Shown here in pieces: positions 8,840-19,367 of a stretch of 64,000 bases of DNA; the first letter of the stretch is position 1, and each line of letters begins with the position of its first letter. This DNA is from an uncultured Archangium sp. GTDB taxonomy: Bacteria; Myxococcota; Myxococcia; Myxococcales; Myxococcaceae. Both the position numbers and the translations under genes were made by a program. The DNA lies in assembly GCA_903905455.1 (NCBI GenBank), contig CAIVGN010000175.1:31615-95614 (forward strand), given 5' to 3'. The notes beneath the pieces were generated by a model. That model made no database searches. It worked only from the letters and a program-made list of their open reading frames with translations, and was not told the origin of the DNA.

Positions 8840-10545
8840 GGACCGCGGTGGCCGAGGCCTGGGGCCGGTGGCTGAGCCCGGGCATTCGCGCGTCGCCCGA
8901 AGGCCGCCGCAGCGCGCTGGTCATCGCCGGCGGGGCGTCGTTCGCGCTGGTGTTCGTCACCGCGCACCTGCTCACCTCGATCGTCGCGGGGCACCTCGAC
9001 CGCACCGTGCCGGCGCTGATCTTCCTCACCGCGCCCGTCGCCTGCTTCGCCCTGCTGCAGCTGCAGGCCACGACCCGGGCCGCGGGGCAGGTGCTGATCG
9101 GCGCCTCGACGCTGCTGATCAGCGTGGCCATCGCCGGGGAAGACCTGCTGCAGGCCGGCACGGTGGCCTGGTACGGCGTGGTGTGCGCCCTGGCCATCAT
9201 GAGCCTCGGCCTGCGCACCGGCCTGCGGTGGCTCGCCTTCGACGCCGTGCTGGTGCTGGGGCTCGAGCTGTTGAGGGCCCGGGGCCTCATCACCCCCTGG
9301 CTCCACCCGGGCCCGATGTTCACCCTGCTGCGGGGCCTGGGCCTGGTGCTGGCCTTCGTGGTGCTCGCCGCGCTCTTCGAGCGCACCCGCCAGCACGGCC
9401 TGGCCGACGCCGAGCAGCTCAACCAGAGCAAGTCGAACTTCCTCGCCAACGTCTCGCACGAGCTGCGCACGCCGATGAACGGGGTCCTGGGCCTGACCGA
9501 ACTGCTGCTGCGCTCGAACGTCGACGCCGAGCAGCGGGAGCACCTCGAGTTGTTGCAGCGCAGCAGCCGCAGCCTGGTGGTGTTGCTCAACGACCTGCTC
9601 GACATGTCGAAGGTCGAGGCGGGCAAGATGCAGCTCGACCCCACGGACTTCGAGCTGGAGCCGCTGCTCAGGGATCTCGCCGCGCTGCACGGGCCGGTGG
9701 CGCGGGCCAAGGGGCTCGAGTTCGAGCTCACGCTGCCCCCGTCCATGCCCCGGGCGGTGCGCGGCGACGCGATGCGGCTGCGCCAGGTGCTGACCAACCT
9801 CCTCGGCAACGCCATCAAGTTCACCCCGAAGGGCCGGGTGCAGGTCACGGTCGCCCTGAGCGGCGAGCACTACGACTTCGCGGTGAAGGACACCGGCATC
9901 GGCATTCCCCGGGCCACCCTGCCCTCGCTGTTCACCGCCTTCGCGCAGGCCGAGGCCGGCACCACCCGGCGCTTCGGCGGCACGGGCCTGGGCCTCGCGC
10001 TCTCGCGGCAGCTGGTGGAGCTGATGGGCGGGACGCTGGAGATCGAGAGCCAGGAGGGCGAGGGCACGACCGCCTCGTTCTCGGTGACCCTGCCCCCGTC
10101 GCTGATGGCCCTGGTGGAGACCGCGGCCACCCCGCCGACCGAGGCCCTGACCACGCTGCCGGTGCTGGTGGTCGACGACAACCCCATCAACCTGAAGGTG
10201 GCGTGCGGGCTGGTGCAGAAGTGCGGCTACCGCACGCTGGTGGCGCACGACGGGGCCGAGGCCCTGGAGTTGGTGCAGCGCGTGCCGGTGTGCCTGGTGT
10301 TGATGGACTGCCACATGCCGGTGATGGACGGCTTCGAGGCGACCGAGAAGATCCGCCAGCTCGACGGCGACGTGGCCCTGGTACCCATCGTGGCGCTGAC
10401 CGCCTCGGCCATGCCCGAGGAGCTGGCCCGCTGCCTCACGTCGGGCATGAACGACACGCTGATCAAGCCGGTGACGCTGGAGCAGCTCGCGCGCACGCTG
10501 CAGCAGGTCAACGCGCTGCGCGAGCTGATGACCGTGCTCACATGA
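8836..10545 (+). CDS. Hybrid sensor histidine kinase with membrane N-terminus
   Basis: The protein has 569 residues. It has about six hydrophobic segments (roughly 27-182) with no recognisable periplasmic sensor domain. A short linker leads to a HisKA domain (NVSHELRTPMN, H208), then an HATPase_c domain with N, G1 (DTGIGIP) and G2 (GTGLGL) boxes. A C-terminal receiver domain (about 441-569) has acidic pair D447/D448, phospho-acceptor D491 and the conserved LIKP lysine. No cognate regulator is adjacent. The GTG start overlaps the stop of a small upstream ORF. Its 3' end overlaps the next convergent gene by 8 bp. Confidence 0.93.
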   Translation: MRTAVAEAWGRWLSPGIRASPEGRRSALVIAGGASFALVFVTAHLLTSIVAGHLDRTVPALIFLTAPVACFALLQLQATTRAAGQVLIGASTLLISVAIAGEDLLQAGTVAWYGVVCALAIMSLGLRTGLRWLAFDAVLVLGLELLRARGLITPWLHPGPMFTLLRGLGLVLAFVVLAALFERTRQHGLADAEQLNQSKSNFLANVSHELRTPMNGVLGLTELLLRSNVDAEQREHLELLQRSSRSLVVLLNDLLDMSKVEAGKMQLDPTDFELEPLLRDLAALHGPVARAKGLEFELTLPPSMPRAVRGDAMRLRQVLTNLLGNAIKFTPKGRVQVTVALSGEHYDFAVKDTGIGIPRATLPSLFTAFAQAEAGTTRRFGGTGLGLALSRQLVELMGGTLEIESQEGEGTTASFSVTLPPSLMALVETAATPPTEALTTLPVLVVDDNPINLKVACGLVQKCGYRTLVAHDGAEALELVQRVPVCLVLMDCHMPVMDGFEATEKIRQLDGDVALVPIVALTASAMPEELARCLTSGMNDTLIKPVTLEQLARTLQQVNALRELMTVLT

Positions 10546-11326
10546 AGTCGTCGCAGGGCGTGCCCAGGCGCTGGCTCGAGTAGGGCCCCAGGTCCATGTA
10601 GATCATCCGGCCGGTGTCGAAGCGCGAGAGGTCCACTTCCAGCAGCGTGGTGCTGCGCTTGCCCTGGAGCCACTTGCCCTCGAGCTTGCCCTCGGCGCTG
10701 GTGACCAGCCGCAGGTCGCCGGTCTTCGTCTCGAGGATCATCCCCTGGTTGTCGTCGACGATGTCCTTGAGGGGCAGCTGCTTCATCGCGCCCTTGCGGC
10801 CCACGAACACCCGGAAGTCGCGGCGGTCGCTCGGGTCCTTCGAGCGGAAGCGGTCGACGAGGTAGTACACGCCGGTCTCGTCGCGCAGCAGCTTCTCGGG
10901 CTGCCGCGTCCACGTGGGCTCCACGAAGGTGGCGGCGGCGAACACGACCTTCGCCTCCTCGGCGGGCACCGGGGTGAGCGCGGTGTCCTTCCGGGCGCAC
11001 GACACGCTGTAGCGCTTGCCCGACTCGCGCATGTCCACGCTGGCCAGCGCGTTGCCGCCGTGGCGCACGCGGGGGTCCCAGATGGCCACGCTCCACTGTT
11101 CGGTGCCGGTGCTCCCGCCGCCGATGACCGGCACGCGGGCGAAGAGCGTGCCGTCACCCGAGCTGAAGAGATCGACGCCGAGGGGGTTCGCCGGGTCGAC
11201 GGCCACGTAGTGCTTCTGGCCGTCGGTGAGCAGCAGCAGCCGGTCGCGCAAGACGCCGGCGTCGACGACCCCGGGCGCAGACTGCGCCAGCGCGAGGGTG
11301 AGCAGGGCAGTGGAGAGCATGGTCAT
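10538..11326 (-). CDS. Secreted protein of unknown function
   Basis: The protein has 262 residues. It begins with a signal peptide (MTMLSTALLTLALAQS, cleavage probably after the Ala/Gln region at about 15). The rest is a soluble, probably beta-rich domain with many short charged strands and no motif I recognise. ATG at 11326 was chosen because the hydrophobic leader follows directly; longer in-frame extensions lack a signal. It is divergent from the second Ser/Thr kinase (71 bp). Confidence 0.7.
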   Translation of the reverse strand: MTMLSTALLTLALAQSAPGVVDAGVLRDRLLLLTDGQKHYVAVDPANPLGVDLFSSGDGTLFARVPVIGGGSTGTEQWSVAIWDPRVRHGGNALASVDMRESGKRYSVSCARKDTALTPVPAEEAKVVFAAATFVEPTWTRQPEKLLRDETGVYYLVDRFRSKDPSDRRDFRVFVGRKGAMKQLPLKDIVDDNQGMILETKTGDLRLVTSAEGKLEGKWLQGKRSTTLLEVDLSRFDTGRMIYMDLGPYSSQRLGTPCDDFM

Positions 11327-11397
11327 GGGGAACGCCCAATCTGCGATGAACGGTTCCCGAACTCCAGCGACGGCGGGCGTGTATGGTGCCCGGCGCC

Positions 11398-12977
<1,580 letters not shown>

Positions 12978-12981
<4 letters not shown>

Positions 12982-13226
12982 GGGCGGCGCTGCTGCTGGC
13001 GCTCGCGGGGTGCGGGGCGATGAGCACCGTTCCCGACGCGGCGGCCGACGACCCGTGGCGCGCCGTGGCCAGCAACCCCGCCGGGTGCCCGGGCGCCGAG
13101 ACCAGCGGGTGCGTGGGCGACGGGTCCGGCGCCTGCCCCGCGGGCACCGTCTGCCGCTACGAGCGGAGCGTCGCCTCCGCCGTCGTCACCTGCGGCGGCG
13201 CCTGCAAGACCTACGACGTGAAGTGA
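12978..13226 (+). CDS. Small cysteine-rich lipoprotein
   Basis: The protein has 82 residues. The GTG start overlaps the kinase stop (GTGA). A leader with lipobox LAGC (acylated Cys at residue 12) is followed by a short domain with six further Cys, probably disulfide-bonded. No family was recognised. The overlap suggests it works with or is controlled together with the kinase just upstream; this is inference. Confidence 0.65.
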
Positions 13227-13281
13227 GGCGCCCCACCCGGCTCGCCCCGCCTTGAAGCCGCAGGCCGGGTGCGCGTAGCGT

Positions 13282-13533
13282 ATGCGCATGGCACCTGCGC
13301 ATGGCGTGACTCGCCGGGCAACGAACGTGTCCGTCGATGCGGCGCTGATCGACGAGGCACGCAGTCTCGACGTCGATCTCAACCTCTCGCGGCTGCTCGA
13401 GGATCGCCTGCGCGAGGTGGTCGCCGAGGCGCGGCGGCGAAAATGGCTTCAGGAAAATGAAGCCGCCTTCGTCGCCTACGACCGCTTCGTCGAGCGTGCC
13501 GGCGTCTTCAACGAGGACGAACGCGAGTGGTGA
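13282..13533 (+). CDS. ccdA: Type II antitoxin, CcdA family
   Basis: The protein has 83 residues with a ribbon-helix-helix type N-terminus (TNVSVDAALIDEARSLDVD) for operator binding and dimerisation. A toxin-binding C-terminal helix ends in VFNEDEREW, which parallels the acidic-W end of F-plasmid CcdA. The stop overlaps the GTG of ccdB. CcdA neutralises CcdB and autoregulates the operon. An in-frame ATG at 13288 is an alternative start; no strong ribosome-binding site distinguishes them. Confidence 0.88.
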   Translation: MRMAPAHGVTRRATNVSVDAALIDEARSLDVDLNLSRLLEDRLREVVAEARRRKWLQENEAAFVAYDRFVERAGVFNEDEREW

Positions 13534-13844
13534 TCAATCGCTTCGACGTCTTCAAGAACCCCAGCGGCGCGAAGGACTGGCCCTGGGTGGTGGTCGTGCA
13601 GCATGACCTGCTGGACCGCCTGTCGACGAGGCTGGTCATTCCGCTGGCCCGGAAGAGTGCGCTGGGCGGCGCGGTGGTGACGCGGCTCAACCCGGTCTGG
13701 ACGGTGGAGCGCGTGGCGGTGGTGTTGATGACGCAGCAGATGGGCGCAGTTCGAGCGGAGAAGCTGACCCAGCGCGTCTCGTCCCTGGCGGCGCACCGCG
13801 CGGAGATCCTCGCGGCGATCGACGTGCTGATCTCGGGCGTCTGA
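13530..13844 (+). CDS. ccdB: Type II toxin, CcdB family (gyrase poison)
   Basis: The protein has 104 residues and is colinear with CcdB: an N-terminal strand pair (RFDVFKNPSG), WPWVVVVQHDLLD, RLVIPLARKSALGG and a final helix AAIDVLISGV. F-plasmid CcdB poisons DNA gyrase through its C-terminal end, which there is Trp-Gly-Ile; here the last residues are Ser-Gly-Val. The GTG at 13530 overlaps the ccdA stop; a GTG one codon earlier is also possible. It is a chromosomal module with no mobile element beside it. Confidence 0.88.
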   Translation: MINRFDVFKNPSGAKDWPWVVVVQHDLLDRLSTRLVIPLARKSALGGAVVTRLNPVWTVERVAVVLMTQQMGAVRAEKLTQRVSSLAAHRAEILAAIDVLISGV

Positions 13845-13859
13845 GGCCGGGCGTGCGGC

Positions 13860-14252
13860 TCACTTCGTCGGGGTGACCCGGGCCACCTTCAAGGTGAGCT
13901 GTTCCCCCGAGCGCGACACGCCGAGCACCGTGACCCGGTAGCCATCCTGCTCCACCGAGGGCGGTCGGTCTGGGCGCATGAGCTCGAGGTCGAGCTCCCG
14001 GGGCGTGGCCGTCACCGTGCCCACCGAGAGCCGCACCTTCACCGAGCCGGCCCAGATGCAGCGCGCGTTCTCCGGGCACCGCGAGTCGTTCACCACGCGC
14101 TGGTAGATGACGATGAACTGTCCGAACGTCGCCGCGCCCCCCAGCACCAGGGTGACGGGCGTCTCGAGCGTGGCCGCCACCGGGGCCGGCGGCGAACTGG
14201 CGAGGACCACGGACGACGCGAGGAGGCACGAGAGACCCAGGGCGCGGTGCAT
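13860..14252 (-). CDS. Secreted protein of unknown function
   Basis: The protein has 130 residues with a signal peptide (about 1-18) followed by an Ala/Pro-rich start. The central segment SRCPENARCIWAGSVKV, a Cys pair followed by W-A-G, occurs in small exported bacterial proteins of unknown function. The rest looks beta-rich. It converges on ccdB with 15 bp between. No function can be assigned. Confidence 0.65.
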   Translation of the reverse strand: MHRALGLSCLLASSVVLASSPPAPVAATLETPVTLVLGGAATFGQFIVIYQRVVNDSRCPENARCIWAGSVKVRLSVGTVTATPRELDLELMRPDRPPSVEQDGYRVTVLGVSRSGEQLTLKVARVTPTK

Positions 14253-14280
14253 GGGTCCCTCGAGCCTACCCCCAGTCGAC

Positions 14281-14784
14281 TCAGCTCAACTGCTTGAGCA
14301 TGGTCTCGGCGTCGCTGACCTCGAACTTGCCGCCCTGCTCGACGTTGAGCTGCTTGATGACGCCGTCGGCGACGTAGAGCGAGAAGCGCTGCATGCGCAT
14401 GCCCATGCCGAACGCCGAGAGGTCGCTCTCGAGGCCGAGCTTGTGCGCGAAGTCGGCGCTGCCGTCGCCCAGCAGGCGCACCTTGCCGAAGGCGCCCAGC
14501 TCCTTGCCCCAGGCGGCCATCACGAAGCCGTCGTTGACCGACACGCACCACACCTCGTCGACGCCCTTGGCCTTGAAGTCCGCGAGGTGCTCGACGTAGC
14601 CGGGCAGGTGCTTGGCCGAGCAGGTCGGGGTGTACGCGCCGGGCAGGCCGAAGATGACGATCTTCTTCCCCTTCGAGGCGACGGAGACCTGCACCTTCTC
14701 AGGCGAGAGCGGGCACGCGTCGCCAAAGGCGGTGGACTCGTAGAGGGTCGCGTCGGGGAGCTTGCTACCGATTTCGATGGGCAT
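14281..14784 (-). CDS. Peroxiredoxin, Prx5-like
   Basis: The protein has 167 residues with a thioredoxin-fold redoxin domain. The active-site segment is GLPGAYTPTCS (residues 46-56), with peroxidatic C55, and HLPGYVE follows. These are hallmarks of the Prx5/AhpE-type subgroup, which reduces hydrogen peroxide and alkyl hydroperoxides with thiol or glutaredoxin donors. C24 and C78 could form a resolving bond, which I cannot prove. It lies 41 bp downstream of the FHA-GAF-cyclase gene on the same strand. Confidence 0.92.
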   Translation of the reverse strand: MPIEIGSKLPDATLYESTAFGDACPLSPEKVQVSVASKGKKIVIFGLPGAYTPTCSAKHLPGYVEHLADFKAKGVDEVWCVSVNDGFVMAAWGKELGAFGKVRLLGDGSADFAHKLGLESDLSAFGMGMRMQRFSLYVADGVIKQLNVEQGGKFEVSDAETMLKQLS

Positions 14785-14825
14785 GGGGGCTTCTAGAGCC
14801 CACCAGCCCGCGCGGCGCAACAGAG

Positions 14826-16556
14826 TTAGCGGATGCCCGAGAGCGTGCCGGAGTCCGAGTCTTCGTCGAGCACCTCGAAGACCGCGACCTTCGCCTTGAG
14901 GCCCGGCAGCGTGCGCTCGCCCAGCGGCGTCACGTCGAAGCGCGCGCCGACGTGGGCCAGGGCCTTGCCGGTCAGCAGCAACTGCCCGGGGTCGGCCGAG
15001 GCCGCGACCTGCTGCGCGATGGTCACCGGCTCGCCCAGCAGCACCGAGTCGAGGCGCGCCTCGGTGCCCACCGCGCCGGCGATGACCCGGCCCGTGGTGA
15101 GGCCGCCGCGCACCAGGAACCGCTCCCTGGCGCCGCGCTTCAGGGAGAGCTTTTCCCACTCGGCCTTCAGGGCCATGCCCGCGCGCACCGCGCGGATCGC
15201 GTCGTCGCCGCGCGCGTAGGGCACGCCGAACACCGCGCGCACCGCGTCGCCGGACACGAAGTCGATGGTGCCCTCGAAGCTCATGATCAACTGCGTGGCG
15301 AGCCGCTGCCACTCGGCCAGCGTGTCGGCGAGGCGCTCGGCGGCCAGCTTCGGCGCGGCCGCGGCGAGGCCCGCGAGCTCGGCGTAGAGCACCGTGCCCG
15401 TGGCCTCGACCACCTGGTTGATGCGCGTGCCCGCCGCCCGGAGCTCGCCCACCTTGCGCTCGGCCACCTCGGGCGCGTGGAGCCGCTCGAAGCCCAGCTT
15501 GAGCTTGTCCACCGCGGGCCCGCCGGGCGCCGCCTGGAACTTCTGCACCCCGGTCTCGAGCAGCTGGGTGATGGCGGTGCACACGTCGAGCAGGCCCTCC
15601 ACGGGCTCGGCGTCGGCGCGGGTGCGGTTCAGGTACAGCACGCCGGCGAAGGGTGCCCGGGTCCCGATGGGAATGCAGAGCACCTGGTCGATGCCGTAGA
15701 GCACCACCGAGTCGCGGCCGGCGAAGCGGCTGTCGTCGTGCACGTTGCCCACGGCGATGGCCTGGCCCTTCAAGAGCGCGGCCTCGAGGATGGCATCGGA
15801 CACCGGCACCTCGCCGCGCGCGAGCTTCTGCTCGTGGCGCACGGCCGCGGGCACCATCACCCCCGAGCTGTGCTTGAGCAGCACCACGCCGGTGGTGGCG
15901 TTGACCCGCTTCATCACCAGGTCACAGGTCTCGTCGAGGAAGGCCTGCAAGGTGGGCGCGCGGGCCAGGTACTCGGCCACGCGGTACAGCAGCACCAGCG
16001 ACTGCACCGCGACGCGCGAGGGTTCCTCGTCGAGCGGGTTCTCGCCGGTGTGGCCCTCGGTTTCGTCGGTGTCCGAGGCGCCGGTGCCGACCGGGGGCTC
16101 GGAGAGCTCGAAGGGCGCGAAGTTGTCCAGCGCGCGGAGCACCTTCGATTCCTTGATGTCGCGGGCCAGCATCACCGCTTCGTTGATGTCCACCCCGCGG
16201 CCGAAGCGCTTGACCTTGCCGCCGGCGCCGGTGTCGATCATCTCGGTGGTCAACGCCTCGGCGTTGCGCAGCCGCTTGAGCGCCAGCGCGTTCTCGCCAA
16301 TGCCCACCACGTCCCCGGGCTTGAGCTCGACGGAGCCCACCACGGTCTCCTGGTTGAGCCGCGTGCCGTTGCGGCTGCCGAGGTCTTCGAAGACGACCCC
16401 CTCACCCTTGACATGGATGCGGCAGTGCTTGCGCGACACGAGATCGCCCGAGAGCACGATGTCGTTCTCGTCGGCGCGACCGACCTGCGTCACGCCCTCC
16501 GGGAGGTCGTACGCGGTGTCGAAGTAGCCAGGACCGTTGATGAGCAGTTGCCACAT
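14826..16556 (-). CDS. FHA-GAF-class III cyclase-like regulator
   Basis: The protein has 576 residues. The N-terminal FHA domain (about 5-95) has GR (26-27), SRKH (41-44) and N63-G64. A GAF domain (about 185-335) follows, then a class III nucleotide cyclase homology domain (about 380-560) recognised by VSGDAVRAVFGVP and GLTTGRVIAGAVG. Several catalytic positions are changed: Glu (E393) at the first metal Asp, and Thr and Gln where the transition-state Asn and Arg are expected; D437 is kept. It may therefore be a poor or inactive cyclase. FHA domains bind phosphothreonine, which fits the kinases nearby. ATG at 16556 was preferred to a TTG 15 bases upstream. Confidence 0.85.
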   Translation of the reverse strand: MWQLLINGPGYFDTAYDLPEGVTQVGRADENDIVLSGDLVSRKHCRIHVKGEGVVFEDLGSRNGTRLNQETVVGSVELKPGDVVGIGENALALKRLRNAEALTTEMIDTGAGGKVKRFGRGVDINEAVMLARDIKESKVLRALDNFAPFELSEPPVGTGASDTDETEGHTGENPLDEEPSRVAVQSLVLLYRVAEYLARAPTLQAFLDETCDLVMKRVNATTGVVLLKHSSGVMVPAAVRHEQKLARGEVPVSDAILEAALLKGQAIAVGNVHDDSRFAGRDSVVLYGIDQVLCIPIGTRAPFAGVLYLNRTRADAEPVEGLLDVCTAITQLLETGVQKFQAAPGGPAVDKLKLGFERLHAPEVAERKVGELRAAGTRINQVVEATGTVLYAELAGLAAAAPKLAAERLADTLAEWQRLATQLIMSFEGTIDFVSGDAVRAVFGVPYARGDDAIRAVRAGMALKAEWEKLSLKRGARERFLVRGGLTTGRVIAGAVGTEARLDSVLLGEPVTIAQQVAASADPGQLLLTGKALAHVGARFDVTPLGERTLPGLKAKVAVFEVLDEDSDSGTLSGIR

Positions 16557-16642
16557 GCGCAGGGCGCGCAAGATGCCACACTCGCGGGCCGGTTGAGCGC
16601 GCTGACGACGGGGCCCGAAACCGTGTATGCGCGCGGCCCATC

Positions 16643-17521
16643 ATGGCCATCCGCCTCGTCGTCACCGACATGGACAACACGCTGTACTCGTGGATCGACT
16701 ACATCGTGCCCGCCGTGGAGGCGATGGTGGACGCGGTGGTCGAGGCGACCGGCTTCCCCCGCATCAAGGTCGTGCAGTCGCTCAAGAACGTCTACACGAA
16801 GTACGAGTCGAACGAGTACCCCTTCGCCCTGCAGGAGAGCTCGATCTACGCCGAGTTCCCCGAGTTCGCGAGCTTCGACAAGTTGATCATCGACCCGGCG
16901 CGCACCGCCTTCTCCGCCGCCCGCAAGAAGTACTTGAAGCCCTACAAGGGCGTGGTCGAGACGCTCACCGCGCTGAAGGAAAAGCGGGTCATCGTGGTGG
17001 CGCTGACCGACGCCCCGCGCAATCCCGCCCAGCAGCGCGTCAAGCACATGAAGCTCGATGGCTGGCTCACCGCGCTCTACACCATGCCGGGCTTCACCTT
17101 CCCCGAGGGGCCCGACGGCTCGAAGCTGGTCGCGCCCGACATCCTCTTGAAGAACGAGCGTGGGGCCTACGAGGCCGCGTGCCCGGCCATCGAGCTGCCC
17201 CGCGAGTGGGAAAAGCCGAACCCGGCGGGCCTCAAGAAGATCCTCAGCACCTACGGGCTGCAGCCCCACGAGGTGCTGGTGGTGGGTGACTCGGTGAAGA
17301 AGGACATCGGCGTGGCCCGGGAGCTGGGCTGCCACGACGCCTGGGCCGAGTACGGGACCTACGTGAGCCACGAGTACCGCGAGCGCCTCGACATCATCAG
17401 CAGCAGCGCCATCACCAGGCGCCACGCGGCCCACGTCTTCGAGACCGGGCAGCAGGCGCTCAAGCCCACGCGCGCGCTGTCGAACTTCGCCCAGGTGCTG
17501 GAGCTCGTCGACACGCTGTAA
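16643..17521 (+). CDS. HAD-superfamily hydrolase
   Basis: The protein has 292 residues. Motif I is DMDNTLY (D9, D11), motif II lies in VALTDAP and motif IV is VVGDSVKKD. A helical cap is present. The HAD fold typically carries out phosphate-ester hydrolysis through an aspartyl-phosphate; the substrate is not predictable. It is longer than many small HAD phosphatases. It is divergent from the FHA-GAF gene (86 bp) and 63 bp upstream of the OPT transporter. Confidence 0.88.
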   Translation: MAIRLVVTDMDNTLYSWIDYIVPAVEAMVDAVVEATGFPRIKVVQSLKNVYTKYESNEYPFALQESSIYAEFPEFASFDKLIIDPARTAFSAARKKYLKPYKGVVETLTALKEKRVIVVALTDAPRNPAQQRVKHMKLDGWLTALYTMPGFTFPEGPDGSKLVAPDILLKNERGAYEAACPAIELPREWEKPNPAGLKKILSTYGLQPHEVLVVGDSVKKDIGVARELGCHDAWAEYGTYVSHEYRERLDIISSSAITRRHAAHVFETGQQALKPTRALSNFAQVLELVDTL

Positions 17522-17584
17522 CCGCCCCCGCGCCCCGGCCCCGGGGCCTATGGTCCGCCCCCCGGCTCACCAGGAGTTCCCTTC

Positions 17585-19357
17585 GTGCAACCACAGTTGA
17601 CCTTCCGCGCCATCGTCGTCGGCATGCTCATCGGCGCGGTGATGTGCCTGTCGAACATCTACGTGTTCTTCAAGACGGGCTGGTCCATGGGCGTGACGCT
17701 CACCGCCTGCATCCTCGCGTGGGCGGTCTTCAAGGGGCTCAACGCGGCGAACATCACCAAGGCGCCGCTGGGGCTGCTGGAGAACAACGCGCTGACCACG
17801 GTGGCCTCGGGCGCGGGCTTCATGACCGGCGGCGGGAACATGGCGGCCTTCGGGGCGCTGCTGATGGTGACCAGCGATCGCCCGCCCTCCATCCCCATCA
17901 TCTTCTGGTTCGCGGGCATCGCGGCCCTGGGCGTGTTCGCCGCCATCCCCATCAAGCGGCAGCTCATCGACGAGGAGCAGCTCCCCTTCCCCACCGGCAC
18001 CGCCACGGCGGAGACGCTGCGCTCGATTCACGGCGCGGACGCCGGGGGCGACCTCGAGGGTGGCAAGAAGGCCCGCGCGCTGGCCTGGGCCGCCGGCTTC
18101 GGGGCGCTGGTGGCGTTCTTCCGCGACGCGAAGGCCGTGTGGATGCCCTTCAACATCCCCGGGGCCATCGAGATCCCCCTCACCCTCGCGGGCCGCGCGC
18201 TCAAGGAGTGGACGCTCACCCTGAAGACCGAGGTGGTGCTGATCGCCGCCGGGGCGCTGATGAGCTTCCGCACCGGCTGGTCGCTGCTGCTGGGCGGCGG
18301 GCTGACCTACGTGGTGCTGGCCCCGGCGCTGCTCGCCCAGGGCGCCATCACCACCACCGGCTACAAGGGCATCGTGGCCTGGGCGCTGTGGCCGGGGGCG
18401 GCGGTGCTGGTGGGCAGCGGGTTGACCAGCTTCGCGCTCGACTACAAGAGCGTGCTGCGCAGCCTCTCGGGCCTGACGGCGATGCTCCCCGGGTTCAAGA
18501 AGGTCGCAGCGCCGGCGGAAGACCCCGAGGAGTGCCCCAGCTGGTGGTTCCCCGCGGGCTTCGCGGTGCTGGGCCCGGTGGTCATCTTCCTCATGGGCTG
18601 GCTGTTCCACATTCCCGTCTGGGCGGGGCTCATCGCCGTACCGCTCGCGGTGCTCATGGGCTTCGTCGCGGCGCGCGTCACCGGCGAGACCGACGTGACG
18701 CCCACCAAGGCCCTGGGGCCGGTGACGCAGTTGGTCTTCGGCATCCTCACGCCCGGCAACCTCGCGGGGAACATCATGTCGGCCAACGTCACCGGGGGCA
18801 TCGGGCTCCACTCGGCCGACCTGCTCACCACGCTCAAGACCGGCAAGCTGCTGGGCGCCAGCGCGCGGCAACAGGCCAAGGCGCAGCTCTTCGGCGTGCT
18901 GGCCGGCGCGGCGGTGGTGGTGCCGGCCTTCAACCTGATCATCCCCGACCCCAGCGTGCTCGGTGGCGATGCCTGGCCGGCGCCGTCGTGCCTGGTGTGG
19001 GCCGGCGTGTCGAAGGCCTTCGCCAACGGCATCGGCGCGCTGCCCGAGTCGGCGCGCCTGGCGGCGGCGGTGGGCCTGCTGCTGGGCATCGCGCTGTCCT
19101 TGCTCGAGCGCCTCGCCCCCAAGCACCTCAAGGCGTACGTGCCCTCGGCCTCGGGCCTGGGCATCGCCATGGTCATCCCCGGGAGCAACGCCATCGCCAT
19201 GTTCATCGGCGCGGCGATGGCCGAGTGGGCGCGGCGCAAGAACCCGGCGATGGCCGACCGGTTGGTGGTGCCGATCAGCTCCGGGCTCATCGCCGGCGAG
19301 AGCCTGATGGGCATTCTCATCGCGCTGCTGGTGGTGGCCGGGGTGCTCAGCAAGTAG
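17585..19357 (+). CDS. OPT family oligopeptide/metal-chelate transporter
   Basis: The protein has 590 residues and about 14-16 transmembrane segments over its full length. Family features include the GHAD-like region around residues 140-150 (ETLRSIHGADAGG) and NITKAPLGLLENNALTT near residue 60. OPT proteins import oligopeptides or metal-chelate conjugates across the inner membrane using proton coupling. The start is GTG at 17585. The outer-membrane FadL-like gene follows after 10 bp, suggesting one transcription unit. Confidence 0.92.
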   Translation: MQPQLTFRAIVVGMLIGAVMCLSNIYVFFKTGWSMGVTLTACILAWAVFKGLNAANITKAPLGLLENNALTTVASGAGFMTGGGNMAAFGALLMVTSDRPPSIPIIFWFAGIAALGVFAAIPIKRQLIDEEQLPFPTGTATAETLRSIHGADAGGDLEGGKKARALAWAAGFGALVAFFRDAKAVWMPFNIPGAIEIPLTLAGRALKEWTLTLKTEVVLIAAGALMSFRTGWSLLLGGGLTYVVLAPALLAQGAITTTGYKGIVAWALWPGAAVLVGSGLTSFALDYKSVLRSLSGLTAMLPGFKKVAAPAEDPEECPSWWFPAGFAVLGPVVIFLMGWLFHIPVWAGLIAVPLAVLMGFVAARVTGETDVTPTKALGPVTQLVFGILTPGNLAGNIMSANVTGGIGLHSADLLTTLKTGKLLGASARQQAKAQLFGVLAGAAVVVPAFNLIIPDPSVLGGDAWPAPSCLVWAGVSKAFANGIGALPESARLAAAVGLLLGIALSLLERLAPKHLKAYVPSASGLGIAMVIPGSNAIAMFIGAAMAEWARRKNPAMADRLVVPISSGLIAGESLMGILIALLVVAGVLSK

Positions 19358-19367
19358 CTTCCGCGGG

